From Asterella californica (lineage: Eukaryota > Streptophyta > Marchantiopsida > Marchantiales > Aytoniaceae): 64,000 nucleotides of DNA. Numbering within the stretch: the first letter of the stretch is position 1; each line of letters begins with the position of its first letter. The notes beneath the pieces were generated by a model. It worked only from the letters and a program-made list of their open reading frames with translations. It had not been told where the DNA came from and made no database searches. The DNA lies in NCBI GenBank assembly GCA_036924285.1, contig JAYKYS010000064.1:1-64000 (forward strand), in the 5' to 3' direction. The translations under genes and the position numbers were made by a program. Shown one piece after another: positions 37,753-49,500 of this stretch.

Positions 37753-40700
37753 GCCTGCCAGCCACATGCATTCAAGCATCATCAAGCAAGGCAAGCCCAA
37801 AAGCTTCACCACAGAGCAGCTGGGCTTTGCGAGCCCTCAAGCAGAGTAGCCCCAAGCAGACTCAGATGCTGCAGGCTCTCCTCAAACAGCATCTGCACAA
37901 GCAGTTGCTGTTGGCAGGCAATCCAGTAATAGTGCCAGTACTTGGACATAAATGTGTTTTCAGGTTGGGAACTGCTTTGCTGCAATTGATTGCAGTTCTG
38001 CAGTTCATGCCTGACTCGTCAGGCACTGAACAACAAATGAGCAAGCCAGGGTGGCAGCGGCCAGGCTGTCAGTGTGATGAGATGTGTGTGTTGACAGCAT
38101 GGACATTCAGGAAATACATTATGTTCCTGAAAATCAGATGCTTGTTTTGTGCATGCTGTGCAGCAGTTTGGACAGTGAGTGCTGTAAATGCTGTGTTTAC
38201 TGCAGAGTGGAACATATTGTTTCCAGCAGTACTGCTCCCTGGCCCTTGGTCTTTGATGAGTCAACAGCAGTGCATGTGCTGCAGCCTGGTGAAGTCTTCA
38301 TCCAACCTAAGCAGCCATCATTGCCTACTACAACCGCGCCACCCAAGGTAAGAACAAGCAAGCATTTGAGTCAGTACATCTACTTTTCAGAGGCCACGTT
38401 ACCAGCTCTGTATCCTGCCAACCTTTTGCTCCAGTGGCTTGCAGCTTTGCAATCTGTGAGGATGCTTCGTAATTCAGATGCTATGTGTGCATGTGCAGCA
38501 GTGTGTCTGGAGGGTTGTCACCCCGTAAGCATGCCTGTCATGTATGCCTGTCATGCATGCCTGTCATGTATGCCTGTCATGCATGCCTGTCATGTATGCC
38601 TGTCATGGATGCCTGTCATTTGGCCCAGATGCCCCTGTCATGTATGCCTGCCTTGACAGCTGCAACAGCATGCTGACCTGGTGCACATGCCAACATTCCA
38701 GAGGGCATGCCTAGATAGGCTGGCCTCTACATGTAACGGCCATGCCAGTCTGAGCAGACTTGTCAACTGTCCTCCCCACGCCTGGACTCCCAACTCATTG
38801 CAGCTCCATTGCTGTGTGCTCTTGTTTTGTTCCTCCTGGTGGGACCGTGTCCTATTGCTGTTCCTATGCTTTCTGTTGCTGTTACTCAACACCAAAGCAG
38901 CTGCAGTGTGGCGCTTGCTGGCATGCCTGGTGGCCCTTGAAACCGAGGTGTACTTGGAACGTACAGTGAGCATCTAGTAGAGGCTGATACACACATGTTT
39001 CCTCATCATCCGATGCAAGCAGGAGCCAACTGTAAAGGGGCTGCTTCTCCATTATGAGGCATGCTGCAGGGAGCAAAGGGCAAGGCTGGAGATCCCCCTT
39101 CCCCTCCCCCTGGGCGTGACATTGTAGCTGAAGCTCGGGCAGCGGCTGCAGCTGGTGATGAGGAGGAAGGGATGGAAGGAGCAGCAGCCAAGGCTGCGGC
39201 ACGCGCCGCCTCCCTGGGGTTGGCCGCTGCATGCATTGGTTACTCATCACTTGGAGGCGTTGACGAGCATGTAGGGTCTGCATGCTCTTGCCTGACTTGT
39301 ATTGCAATCTGTACAGTCATACCTGGTTCAGATGATCACATGGTCATGCCTGCTCATGCTGCAGCCTGTATGGTCATGCCTCTCGCATGTTTGTTACCTG
39401 CATTGTCCTGCTTTCTTCAAACTGAAGTCTGCATACTGATGTCATATTCATGCTGCCACCTGCCTGCTTAGATGCCTTGCCTGTGTTGCCACCTACATCA
39501 ACAGGCCCAATTCATTCTTATTGCCCAGATGGGCATGCCTGGTTCAGTTCGTGATCTGCAAGCATTGACATCGTTTATGACACACTATGTATCTACCAGA
39601 AACACTTGAGATGCCAGCTATCTGTTTGAACTGTACAGCAGCAAGCAATCCTGTATCTGCTCCTGCACTAGCCCATCTCACGCATAAGCGGCATCCTGCA
39701 CCATGGATATGATGGTGACCTAAGTGTCTGGCTGACCTTTGTGCATTGTGTTTGTCCAGTGTTTGCATTGGCATGTTTCTGAAGCTGTTGTTGGCCATTT
39801 GCACCGTAAAGCAGCAAACGAACTGTAGTTTCAGCTTGACTGTGCAGGTTAAATCCTTGTGTGAGCTGGTAACATTGCCCCTCAAGTTTCCTCAGCTTTT
39901 TAGCCGCTACAACATGAAGCCTCCTAGGGGGGTGCTGCTGTGGGGACCCCCAGGCACTGGCAAGACCTGCCTGGCCCGAGCAGCTGCTGCAGAAGTTGGC
40001 ATGCCCCTGTTTATCATCAATGGACCAGATGTTGTTTCACAATTCTATGGAGAGAGCGAAGCTGGATTGCAAGGTGAATTCTTTGTGCTCTGTCCTTTGA
40101 GCTTGTGCCTGCAAGCCTCCGATTCAGACTTCATCAAGAGATATCTGCTGGGTTTTCCCTTGAGACAGTGCTAGATTGCTGTTGAGCAAGCTAGATGCAT
40201 ATTGTTGCAGAATACTTAACCAATGCTTGCAATTAGGCTGACAAGCGTACAGGTATGAGCAGCGCCTGCATGTTTTCAGTAACTGATGGGCAGAGATGTC
40301 AGATTCTGGCTTTGTGTGGTGAACATCATGCATGAGGGCGCATCAGCTGAAGCTGCCCAGGCATTGCCCATGCTCACGGCAGAGCAACTTAGCAACTTGG
40401 CAACTTGCTATGCTTGTGTGACAGCACCATACATTGTGACCCTGTCCAGGTCAACTAAGCTCAGGGCAGACTACTTTGGAAACAAAGGCTTGCCGTGCTT
40501 GCTCTGCAAGACAGGGAAAGCGTTGTCGTCATACCAAATGTGGGCATGAATTTGTTGGGCACTATTGGCAACTGATTCATGCTTCTGCAGGCATCTTCAC
40601 AGCTGCTCGTGTGCTGGCTCCATCTGTAATCTTCATTGATGAGCTAGATGCCTTGGCTCCTTCCAGGGGCAGAGGGGACAATGGGGGTGGGGGTGGCATG

Positions 40701-43700
40701 GGCCCTGAGCCTGCTGCAGAGATGTCAGGCCGACTTGTGACTACCCTCTTGACTGCCATGGACGGCATCAACTCCAGTGCTTCTGCTGCTGGTCAGTCAC
40801 TAATCAGCTTGTCTTTAGTCTAGTGGCCACTCATATGCCTATCAGCTGGTCACTGATACCAGACAGCTGCAGCATTTGATGTGATGCTGAGCTGCATGGA
40901 CAGTATGTTGCCAAACCAGTCGATACATCATGTAGCACAATACTTGAGCTTCTGCTTGTTTGATTGAGCTTCCTTGTGAAAAGCTTCAGCAGCCGGAAGC
41001 AGCAGCACATCAGCTTTCACATGGCAGTTGCTCAAAGATTGCAGGACAGCATTTTGACTGTGTCCCCGGTGTCGCCACATGCATATACACGTAGACTGGG
41101 CGTTTTCCACGGCGCACCAGCAGCAGCATGTGTTGCAGGGGTGGTGGTGATAGCAGCCAGTAATAGGCCAGAGGCACTAGACCCTGCTCTCAGGCGGTCA
41201 GGGCGCTTTGACCGGGAGCTGGAGGTTGGAGTCCCCTCCCCTGCTGCTCGCTCACATATCCTTAGGTGACACTCTTAGCCATAGGGAAAACACATTGTGC
41301 AGCTCATGATAAGTCTGTTTATTCAGAGCAAGTGTCATGTTTCAAAAGTTCCATTTTTGGATGCAGCATGCTCACCCGCTATTGCTCTGCAATATTGTTA
41401 GGTGTGATCGTGCAAATCCAGAAGGGGCGCATCCCTTAGCACAGCCACACTGCAATGTGCAGACATGAGCACTGTTGTGTTGCTGCCTTTCGGAACAACC
41501 TGCAGCAAGTACTCATCATGCTTACCAGCACAGGTGCTTGGCCTCTATGACGACAAGGTACAGCATGGTATGAGACTCTCAAGTTTGTGTCAAAATGCTG
41601 ATTGTGCTTTTCCTTGATTGTCGGCTGCATAATTTTGACTTCTTGCTGGATGAGAGTTCTCCTTTCTGATGAGGGCAAGCTGCTCTGCAATCCTCCCGCA
41701 CAGATAGCAGTCCGTGTTGCTAGCTTGTCTATTACATATTAGCAAACAAAGCACAAGCTGTGAATTCAGCAATCACCATCGGCTTTCATGCATGCAGGGC
41801 AAAAGTGAAGGCCATCAGGCACTGCTTGGCAGAGGAGGACATTGATGCCCTGGCAGCTGCTGCGCATGGCTTTGTCGGCGCTGACCTCGCTGCTGTCTGT
41901 GACGAAGCTGCCATGGCTGCTCTGCGCCGCATCATTGCCTCCAAGCAGCAATCCTCTGCCGACCCCCCTAGCCCCCTGTCCCTCGCCCACCCTCAACCAC
42001 AAGACTCCTCCTCCTTGAAGGAACAACGTCCAGCTTGGTCTGAAGCACAGTCTACCATCAAGGATCAGCAAGTCAGCAGCCCCCAGTGCAGGCTCACTCC
42101 TAAAAAGATTGTGCAGCGGGCAGAAGGTACAACACCAAAAGTAAGCCTGACAGATCATGCACCAGATAGTGGTGTGACTGCTGGGGACACACCCTCCTAT
42201 GCGCAGCCCTCAGGCAAAACCTCTGCCCATACAGAGCCTTCTGATGAAGCAGTAGGCTCTGTCAGTCGTGCACGTGAATGGCAGGTGCGTCCCTGTTTCT
42301 TTGCACTTTCCAAGCGTGAGTAGCGCATGACCATGGGTGACTGCATGACTGTGCATTCCCATACAGTAGGCGTCAGTAGGCAGCTCAGCCATCATACGGG
42401 GTGAGGTCTGCAGGTGACCTTGGCTGACTTCAGGGTGGCTGAGACGCGTGTGCAGCCAAGTGCCATGAGGGAGGTGGCTCTAGAGGTGTGCTCTTGCATG
42501 GCTTTGTCAGCTTGTATGTTTGTGTTGTGCACTGCTACAAGCTGTGTCTTCAATCAACAGCCTGACTGCTCATTTGCCTGCAAGTGTCCAGCTTCTGTCA
42601 AGCAGCTTTTGGGCATTGTTGATTGGGCATCATCGTCTGAGTAAATTCTTTCCTCAGCTCAGCATGATCTGCATCTGCCTGCAAACCAGCAAACAAGATC
42701 CAGGGCAGCATGCTTGTCATGAGTATATGCTGCGGGGAGAAAAGACTGGAGTAACGCTCATTGGTATGTGCACTCAGGTCCCAAAGGTGCGCTGGAGTGA
42801 TGTGGGGGGTCTGGAGGGGGTGAAGCAGGGCCTGAAGGAGGCTGTGCAGTGGCCCCACCTGCACCCTGATGCCCTGATACGGCTAGGGGCGCAACCTCCC
42901 AGGGGTACCTTCACTCTTACTCACCTCCAGGCTCCACCAACAACACAGTGCATTCATGCCAAGCATGGTTTGGCTCTGTGAAGGCCCTAGTCACAGCTTT
43001 GTTGCCTTGCAGATATCATCCCAGGCCTGTTTTGCTTGTAGGTTGCTTGTGTGTTGCCAGCGCAGCCGACTCCTCTGTAAACGTATTGTGCTGGCTGCTG
43101 TTTCCATGCCAATGATCATGTGACTGGTTCGCAAGTGGTTGGTGCGGAGGCCTGAGTGCGGCTCTCGTTCATGCAGGTGTACTGCTGTATGGACCTCCAG
43201 GATGTAGCAAGACTCTGCTTGCACGGGCAGTTGCCAACGAAGCTAAGCTGAACTTTCTGGCAGTGAAAGGCCCTGAGCTCTTCAGCAAGTACGTGGGCCA
43301 AGCAGAGAAGGCGGTTGCAGCACTCTTTGCCCGAGCGCGCTCGGCTGCACCAGCGATCATTTTCTTTGATGAACTGGATGGGCTTGCGGGGTCCAGGGGT
43401 TCAGAAGGGGGCTCTGGGGTTGCAGAGCGGGTTTTGAGTCAGCTACTCATGGAAATGGACGGATTGCAGGTCAGCTGCAGCTGCCTCTTGTGCACCTTCT
43501 TTCTGTTACACAACCGTTTCCTGCCCACTACAGTTGATTTTTACGATCTACACGCCTGTATGCAATCATGTTGTGCTATACGGCAGCCCTGCAACACCTC
43601 TGGAACTGGAAACAGCAGCGGGGCCCGTGCAAGCATTGAGCTCAGCCGCATTCATGCCTGATGATCACGCCAGAATTCAAAACCCTTGTGCAACAGCAAT

Positions 43701-44596
43701 TTTCTTCATGTTAACAAAGCTGTGCTTACAGCAGTGCATATGTTGTTGATTGTTCTCTTTGCCCAAATACAAGACACCAATGGTGTCTGTGGCGCCTGCA
43801 GGCTCGTATTGGAGTTGTTGTGGTGGGAGCAACCAATCGACCCGATTGTGTGGACACTGCTCTGCTCAGGCCTGGACGGTTTGACCGCCTGCTGTATGTG
43901 GCCCCTCCTGACTCTGCAGCACGACAAGCTATATTGGAAGTGCAAACGCGCCAGACTCCTCTTGCTACAGATGTCAACCTTCAGGTTTGTCATTGTTGCC
44001 GGAAACAAATTGCTGACTTTCAAATTTCAGCTAGATCTGCGAATACAAACACGCACACTTGTGATGGATTTCTGTCAGATTGGTCTAGCATTTGTCCTTC
44101 TTTGTTGGCCTCCTCTCAGACATGCAGCAACCAGAAAGGTTATCTGCAGGACTTGGCAAACCGCAGTGAAGGTTTCACTGGTGCTGATCTGGCAGCACTT
44201 GTTCAAGAAGCAGCCCTTGCTGCCCTGACAGACAGCTTGCAAGCAACGGTAGTTCAGAAGGAGCACTTCAACCAAGCCTTTCAGGCAAGCTTGCAAGTTG
44301 ATGTCATGTACTTCAACGTGCACACATTGAGACATCCATGATGCACTTTCATTGACTTCTGCATTTCATCAAAACCTTGGCACCTACAAGCCTATGGCTG
44401 CTATGAAGTCTGCAACACTGTGTTGAACATGTGTGTATGTGTTGATACGACATGCACACATACTGTTGTAGACTAGTGGAAACTTGAATCCATTGTGATC
44501 ATGTCTGCCTTGTAGGTTGTGGTTAAGAGCGCTGTTCCATCTTTAGACATACAGAACATTTACGCCAACTTTCAACGCCATGGGGGCCACCAGTAG
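37753..44596 (+). CDS. AFG2: AFG2/SPATA5/CIP111-type double AAA+ ATPase (Cdc48-like)
   Basis: N-terminal exons 37753-37963 ([20 protein letters not shown]), 38206-38347 ([16 protein letters not shown]) and one ending 39270 (SSLGGVDEH). D1: 39848-40073 with Walker A GPPGTGKT, 40591-40791 with Walker [13 protein letters not shown], 41139-41265 with [19 protein letters not shown], 41798-42284. Linker 42415-42485. D2: 42778-42904 ([20 protein letters not shown]), 43177-43469 with GPPGCSKT and [15 protein letters not shown], 43802-43984 ([19 protein letters not shown]), 44150-44284 ([16 protein letters not shown]), 44516-44596 ([12 protein letters not shown], stop). GPPGCSKT in D2 is typical of the AFG2/SPATA5 subgroup. 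Family members release Rlp24 from pre-60S ribosomes; the plant member CIP111 was described as a calmodulin-interacting plastid-related protein. All AAA exons keep frame. One intron uses a GC donor (44285). The first exon is unresolved. Confidence 0.93.
38528..38655. repeat. Short tandem repeat, unit CATGCCTGT / ATGTATGCCTGTC (about 10 bp)
   Basis: Alternating copies of CATGCATGCCTGT and CATGTATGCCTGT give a 10/20-bp period in an intron of the AAA+ gene. Confidence 0.85.
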
Positions 44597-45019
44597 ATCA
44601 GTATGCAAAAACAGACCCCAACGGCCTGATACGTGCTTTTTTTTTTCTTTTTTGGAAGGGAGAGATATTTATTACATTAATGCAACGATAACAACCTCAA
44701 AGAAATGTGATGTCCACTGCAAGCCATGAAGCTGAAGCTAACAACACATCTTGAATCAGAAGAATGATACACATCCATAAAGCATCGATCATGTCAGAGC
44801 CGTTTCAGTGAAGGCCACGTAAACAGCAACAACACTGCTCCAGCCTGTCGACTTGCACAAAGCACATCCCAGCCAAGTGCCACACCAACGAGCTAAAGAG
44901 AATAGTCATTGCCAATACAAAAGCACTCAGAATGGCAAGACCTCACAGCACAACTGCCACAAAGCCAAATCAAAATGTACACCTAAGAGAGCAACGTTTA
45001 GGCTCAACACGTTTAGCAT

Positions 45020-45250
45020 GACACATCATTACCAAGGTCATGACACGACCAGCTGTTGTTGGCTGGTCGTCATGGACTCAGAACGCTTTGCCAGCCCCAT
45101 TATGGGGAATTTTTGCGGTGGACTGAACGCCGATTGCATCCGGATTAGGCCGTTGTTCCTGCGTATCTCAGGTTCGTCTGATGTTCTGAAGGCTTTTGCT
45201 TGAAAGGAATAGGCAACTATCCTGTAACCCAAAACAACAAAAAAAACCAT
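45020..45250 (+). mobile_element. Truncated family B tail inside family A
   Basis: 231 bp matching the last part of the B 3' UTR, ending in CCTGTAACCC and an A-rich tail (AAAACAACAAAAAAAACC...). GTTTAGCAT flanks it at 45011-45019 and 45251-45259, where family A elsewhere has one copy. It is in the sense orientation relative to the AFG2 gene. Confidence 0.85.
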
Positions 45251-45379
45251 GTTTAGCATCAATGTCAAACAAGTCAAAGCCAGTCTTGTGAATCAATAAC
45301 AATGCCAAAAGCAAAGCCATAAGCGGACAAACAACCATCGGCTAGTCATGGAAAAGAGTGTGAAGCAAGCACTAATCAA

Positions 45380-45623
45380 TCACTTCAAAAAGCCCCGCTG
45401 CAAGCCTTTGCTAGTAGAGGGCTTGTCTGGAGGCTCAGGCTGTGATCCTGCATAGTATGGTCTAGGCTTCTTGTGTTCGCGTGAACTCCGCCGCAAGGTA
45501 GGTGCACCAGAATCATCAGGTGTGAATGGCACTTTGGCCAAACTATCAGCAGATGGAGACTCTGCCACCCCGGAGGACTCAGTATCTGACACAGACTCAG
45601 GGCCCCTTCTCTTGCCAGCTAAT
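45380..45623 (-). pseudogene. Family A ORF1, C-terminal part
   Basis: Encodes KRRGPESVSDTESSGV...PTLRRSSREHKKPRPYYAG...KGLQRGFLK and a stop. It is the continuation of the ORF1-A segment at 53656-54216, separated by the 8-kb B insertion at the 55-bp duplication. No RT follows before the poly(A) end. Confidence 0.8.
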
Positions 45624-45800
45624 TTTTTTTTTTTTTTTTTTTGGGTTACAGGATAGTTGCCCATTCCTTTCAAGCAAAAGAGCCTTCAGGACACCAGACG
45701 AACCTGAGATATGCAGGAACAACGGCCTAATCCGGGTGCAACAGGCGCTCAGTCCACTGCAAAAATTCCCCGTAATGGGGCTGGCAAAGCCTTCTGAGCC

Positions 45801-45836
45801 CATGACGACCAGCCAGCAACAGCTGGTCGTGTCATG
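45801..45836 (-). repeat. Conserved hairpin in the family B 3' UTR
   Basis: Arms ATGACGACCAGC and GCTGGTCGTGTCAT pair with a two-base bulge around an 8-base loop, about 160 bases before the poly(A) tail. The same hairpin is present at 45040-45075, 59107-59142 and 63089-63124. The loop differs between copies while the stem is kept. Confidence 0.75.
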
Positions 45837-46522
45837 ACCTCGGTAATGATGTGTCACGGAAGAAGCAACAAGAGCACAGTGTGCCCTTGCACCAGCAAAT
45901 GCAACATCGCAACAGGAAAGGCAACTTGGCCGGCTAAATTGCCGTGCCAAGCAAAGGAAATGTTGAACACAATCCCAAGAGTATGATGGCCAATGTCTAG
46001 GAGTACTGGGCAGACATGGTAACGCTAAGTGAGCTTCGCTGCGAGCAGCACATTGCCGGATCCAACTGACGTCCAGAAAGCAACCGGAAGGAACAAGACA
46101 TCAGCACACCACCCGCAGGACTGGTCACATCGCATGACAAGCCTGCAAGGCTCCCACACGCCGGTGAGGGCCAACCGTCTCCACGGCCTGTGTAGCTGGC
46201 ACCCTTAGGGCTGACAAGACCCCCCAGCTACGGAGGGGGGCTTGATGGGCCCCCCTCGGGTGAATGCACGTCAAGCAAGCCCCAGCAAGTTAACTCGCCA
46301 TCAATCAAGCTGAAGCCAGGCATCAATTGCACCACAAACCAGCTAAGCATCCTCGCATAGCAAGCTGCGGTGATGAAAAATGATACGACACCTAAGCCAC
46401 CACCCCCCACCCAAAAGCAGAAGTCAAATGATGACACAAGCACAAAATAAATCCGCCAGGTTCAAGCCCAGCATGCAAATAAACTGTCACATATTGCCAC
46501 ATAGCAAACAGCAAATAGCCGA

Positions 46523-49500
46523 CTAAACCAATGGCACAGGTAATGAGTCAGACAAGTGCACTTTCAGGTCGAGTTTTTCCTCAGTGCCGGATTGAATCGT
46601 GTGGATTGATGCCAGGGTGTGGTTGTGGCACCACAAACGTTGAAATGCCTCCAAAGTCATACTGGGGTCCCTGCCCCTCAGCCAGCTTGAGCACACCCCA
46701 GAAATTTGCCGTACATCATCATTGCACTTCACCCAATCATGGCGAATCATGGAAGTGATGGTCTTCAATGCTAGCCTGCTCGCTAACTGAGAGTGAGATG
46801 GTAAAGGAGAGGCCTGAGTAGGAGCAAGACCATGTGGGGAAGAGGCAGTGATTTGGGCTGCCGTCCAAATGCTATGCAGTACTGCCAACCTAAGCCGGTG
46901 CCAAGTCTGAAGCAACGCATCTGAAGCACCCTGCCCGGCTGGAGTGGAAGCTGCTAGGATGGTGGCAACTGAGGCATCAGGGGTATGGCCAGTCATAGCT
47001 TGCCACAGGCGACAAAGCCAGCTGACAACATTGGCGGCTACTGGGCACTCTAGGAACATGTGGCTAATGGTCTGGGGCTGGAGGGGGGTGCAGCAGCAGG
47101 CAAAAGGGCAACAGGCCTGCTGCGGCGTGGCTCTGCCAATGTAGGCATTGAAGGCCCCACACATCACGCAGCCGTGCAGAATGCGCCACCACAAGGTTCT
47201 GTGTTGCCTGTCGAAGTAGGCAGCACTGGCTAGCTCCCAGAGCTTGCGCCACTTAGACAGCTGAGGGGGGCTGCCAGGGTCCCCCAGCACATCCATGGTA
47301 TCATTGTTGGCAGCTCTGTCTGCAAGAAGCTGCCGGGGGCTGCTGCGCTGGCTGTTGTTGTTGGGCCTGTTGCCGTTGCTGCCGCTCTGACCAGTGCTGT
47401 CGGTGACCCCTTGAGGGGGTCATCCAGGCTGGCTGTGAAACTGGCCAGTCTGAGCTGAGACGAGCCCTGCTGGACGGGCTGGCTTGCAGGGAAGCCGTCC
47501 ATTTGGGCTCCATCTCTTGCAAAACCTGAGCTGAGGTTTGGTCTGAGCCTGGCAAGGGCAGCAGGCAAGGGCGACAGACCAATGCCCCGGGAGCCAAGAT
47601 GCCATGCTTCTGGGCTTGAATTAGCCGCAAGCGCTGACTTGCCTGCCGCAATATTAGATGGTGGGCGGGCTGCTGTCCCCAGCCCCACACCCCCACTGAC
47701 AAGTGGTTGGGACCCCACAACTGCCCTTGCAAGTAAAGCAGCGCAACAGCTGATTGAGTTGGTTGTTGTGTCGGACCTCTCCAAGGTCTAGAAGGGTCCC
47801 AGGAAATGACACGCACAGGGTTGGTAGCCATGGCCATCTGAGCATGGGACTGTTGCAACTGATGATGGGAGTTGAATGAGTGATTCTGACCGGTATGGGT
47901 GTTCTGAATGAGCTGGCTGCCGGACGCTGAAAGGCCTTGCTGCCAAGTAGGAGCTGTCGGGGCTGCCGTGACAATCACCTGCCAGGGTGGGGGCATGGTC
48001 GTTAGCATTGACTGCAAGCAGGCTGTGAAGGCCGGCGGGTGCTGCTGCCGTAAAGCCACCTGTAAATGTGCCACCTTGGTGATGCCTGCTGCCAACATGA
48101 GGGGCTGATCATGAGGTGTGAGGGGTCTGGAAGCTGTGCTGTCACTGGCGCTGCCTGTAGCTGAGCTGTCTAGGGGCACTGAAATCTGGCGATTGAAAAA
48201 TAATGGCTCATTGAGGATGTCCTCAGCTGGCATGGCATTGACTGGCAACAGGCGATGGGGTTGCAAGGCTTTGAAGGCTGTGACATACCCTGTGAGCCTG
48301 GCTGGCAATTGCAGGGAGGTGATGCTGACTGTGCTGAAGAGGATGGCGGCCCCATACGCCAACGTACGGGCTTGTGGAGCTTTGGATAGGTGGTGCAGCT
48401 GGAACACCTTCCATGCTAGGCGCTCAGGCTCCAGCAAGCGAGACACCACCTTGGCCTGGAGGGCCTGGATTTGTGTAGGCACCTCCACAAGCCCCACCCC
48501 CCCTTGGACAGGGGGCAAGGAGCTGGTGAGGACCCTAGGGAACAGGGCAGCCGAGGGGGCTGGGGCGGGTAAGGCAGCAGAGGCTTGAGAGTTGCCCTGA
48601 GCTAGGGCCAAGGCAGCATCACTGTGGCTGTGGTGCTGTGCTGAAGCCACATACTGGCTGAGCTGCCGGCTGATTTGCTGAAGGAGCTGCTTAGGCGGTC
48701 GTTGGAATGTGGCGTGGTACCACAAGGAGGCTGCCAGCACCTGCTTTGCCACGTGCACCCTGCCGAGGAAAGACAAGCCGCGAGCTGACCAGTGTCTGAC
48801 CTTGGCTTTGATTGCCTGATGGATGCCTGTGAAGGTCTGATGGCAAGCTGCTGACATGTCATATCCAAGGCGAACACCCAAGTGTTTGATTGTTTGCTGG
48901 CCGGTGATGAAGTTGATGCTGGGCAAGGCGCTGACTGTGGCTGAGGCTAGTGGCTGTGACTGGACCAAGAAGGCTTGCGACTTGCTGGCGTTCAGCTGAC
49001 TGCATGAGGCAGCACAGAAAAGCCCTATGCTGGTGTCGATGGCCACTTGTGCATCGCTAGGCTGAAGGACATGCAAGCTGGTATCATCAGCATGCTGGTG
49101 GCTGATAGGTGCTAGCTGACCATCTGGCATGGTGATTGGCCTTATGACACCTAGCTGGGACTGGCGTCTGAGGTGGCTGGCAAGAGGTTGGGCTGCCATC
49201 ACATACAGCAAGGGAGACAATGGGCTGCCTTGTTGAACCCCTGAGCGTTCTGGGAAGCTGGCAGAGCGCCAACCATTGAAGGTTGCTGTGGCTGTGGTGT
49301 TGTGCAACATGAGGCTGACCCACTTGCATGCATTCTGGCCGAACCCCATGCTGGACATGCATTTCTGGACCCATGAGCGGCTGAGGCGATCATATGCTTT
49401 GCTGAAGTCTAGAAAGACCATGCAGCCGGGCTGACCTGTTTGCTGTAGGTGCTCGACCTCCTCAAGGTGGCAAAGGACATTGTCCCCAATCCAGCGGCCA

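Noticed and set aside
46523..47300. Separate ORF3 of family B starting at ACCATGG, five bases after a TGA, as a termination-reinitiation system.
   Set aside because: The copy at 61590 has C4 where this copy has C5. With C4 the reverse-transcriptase frame continues straight into the C-terminal region, so the separate ORF is a product of a one-base difference.
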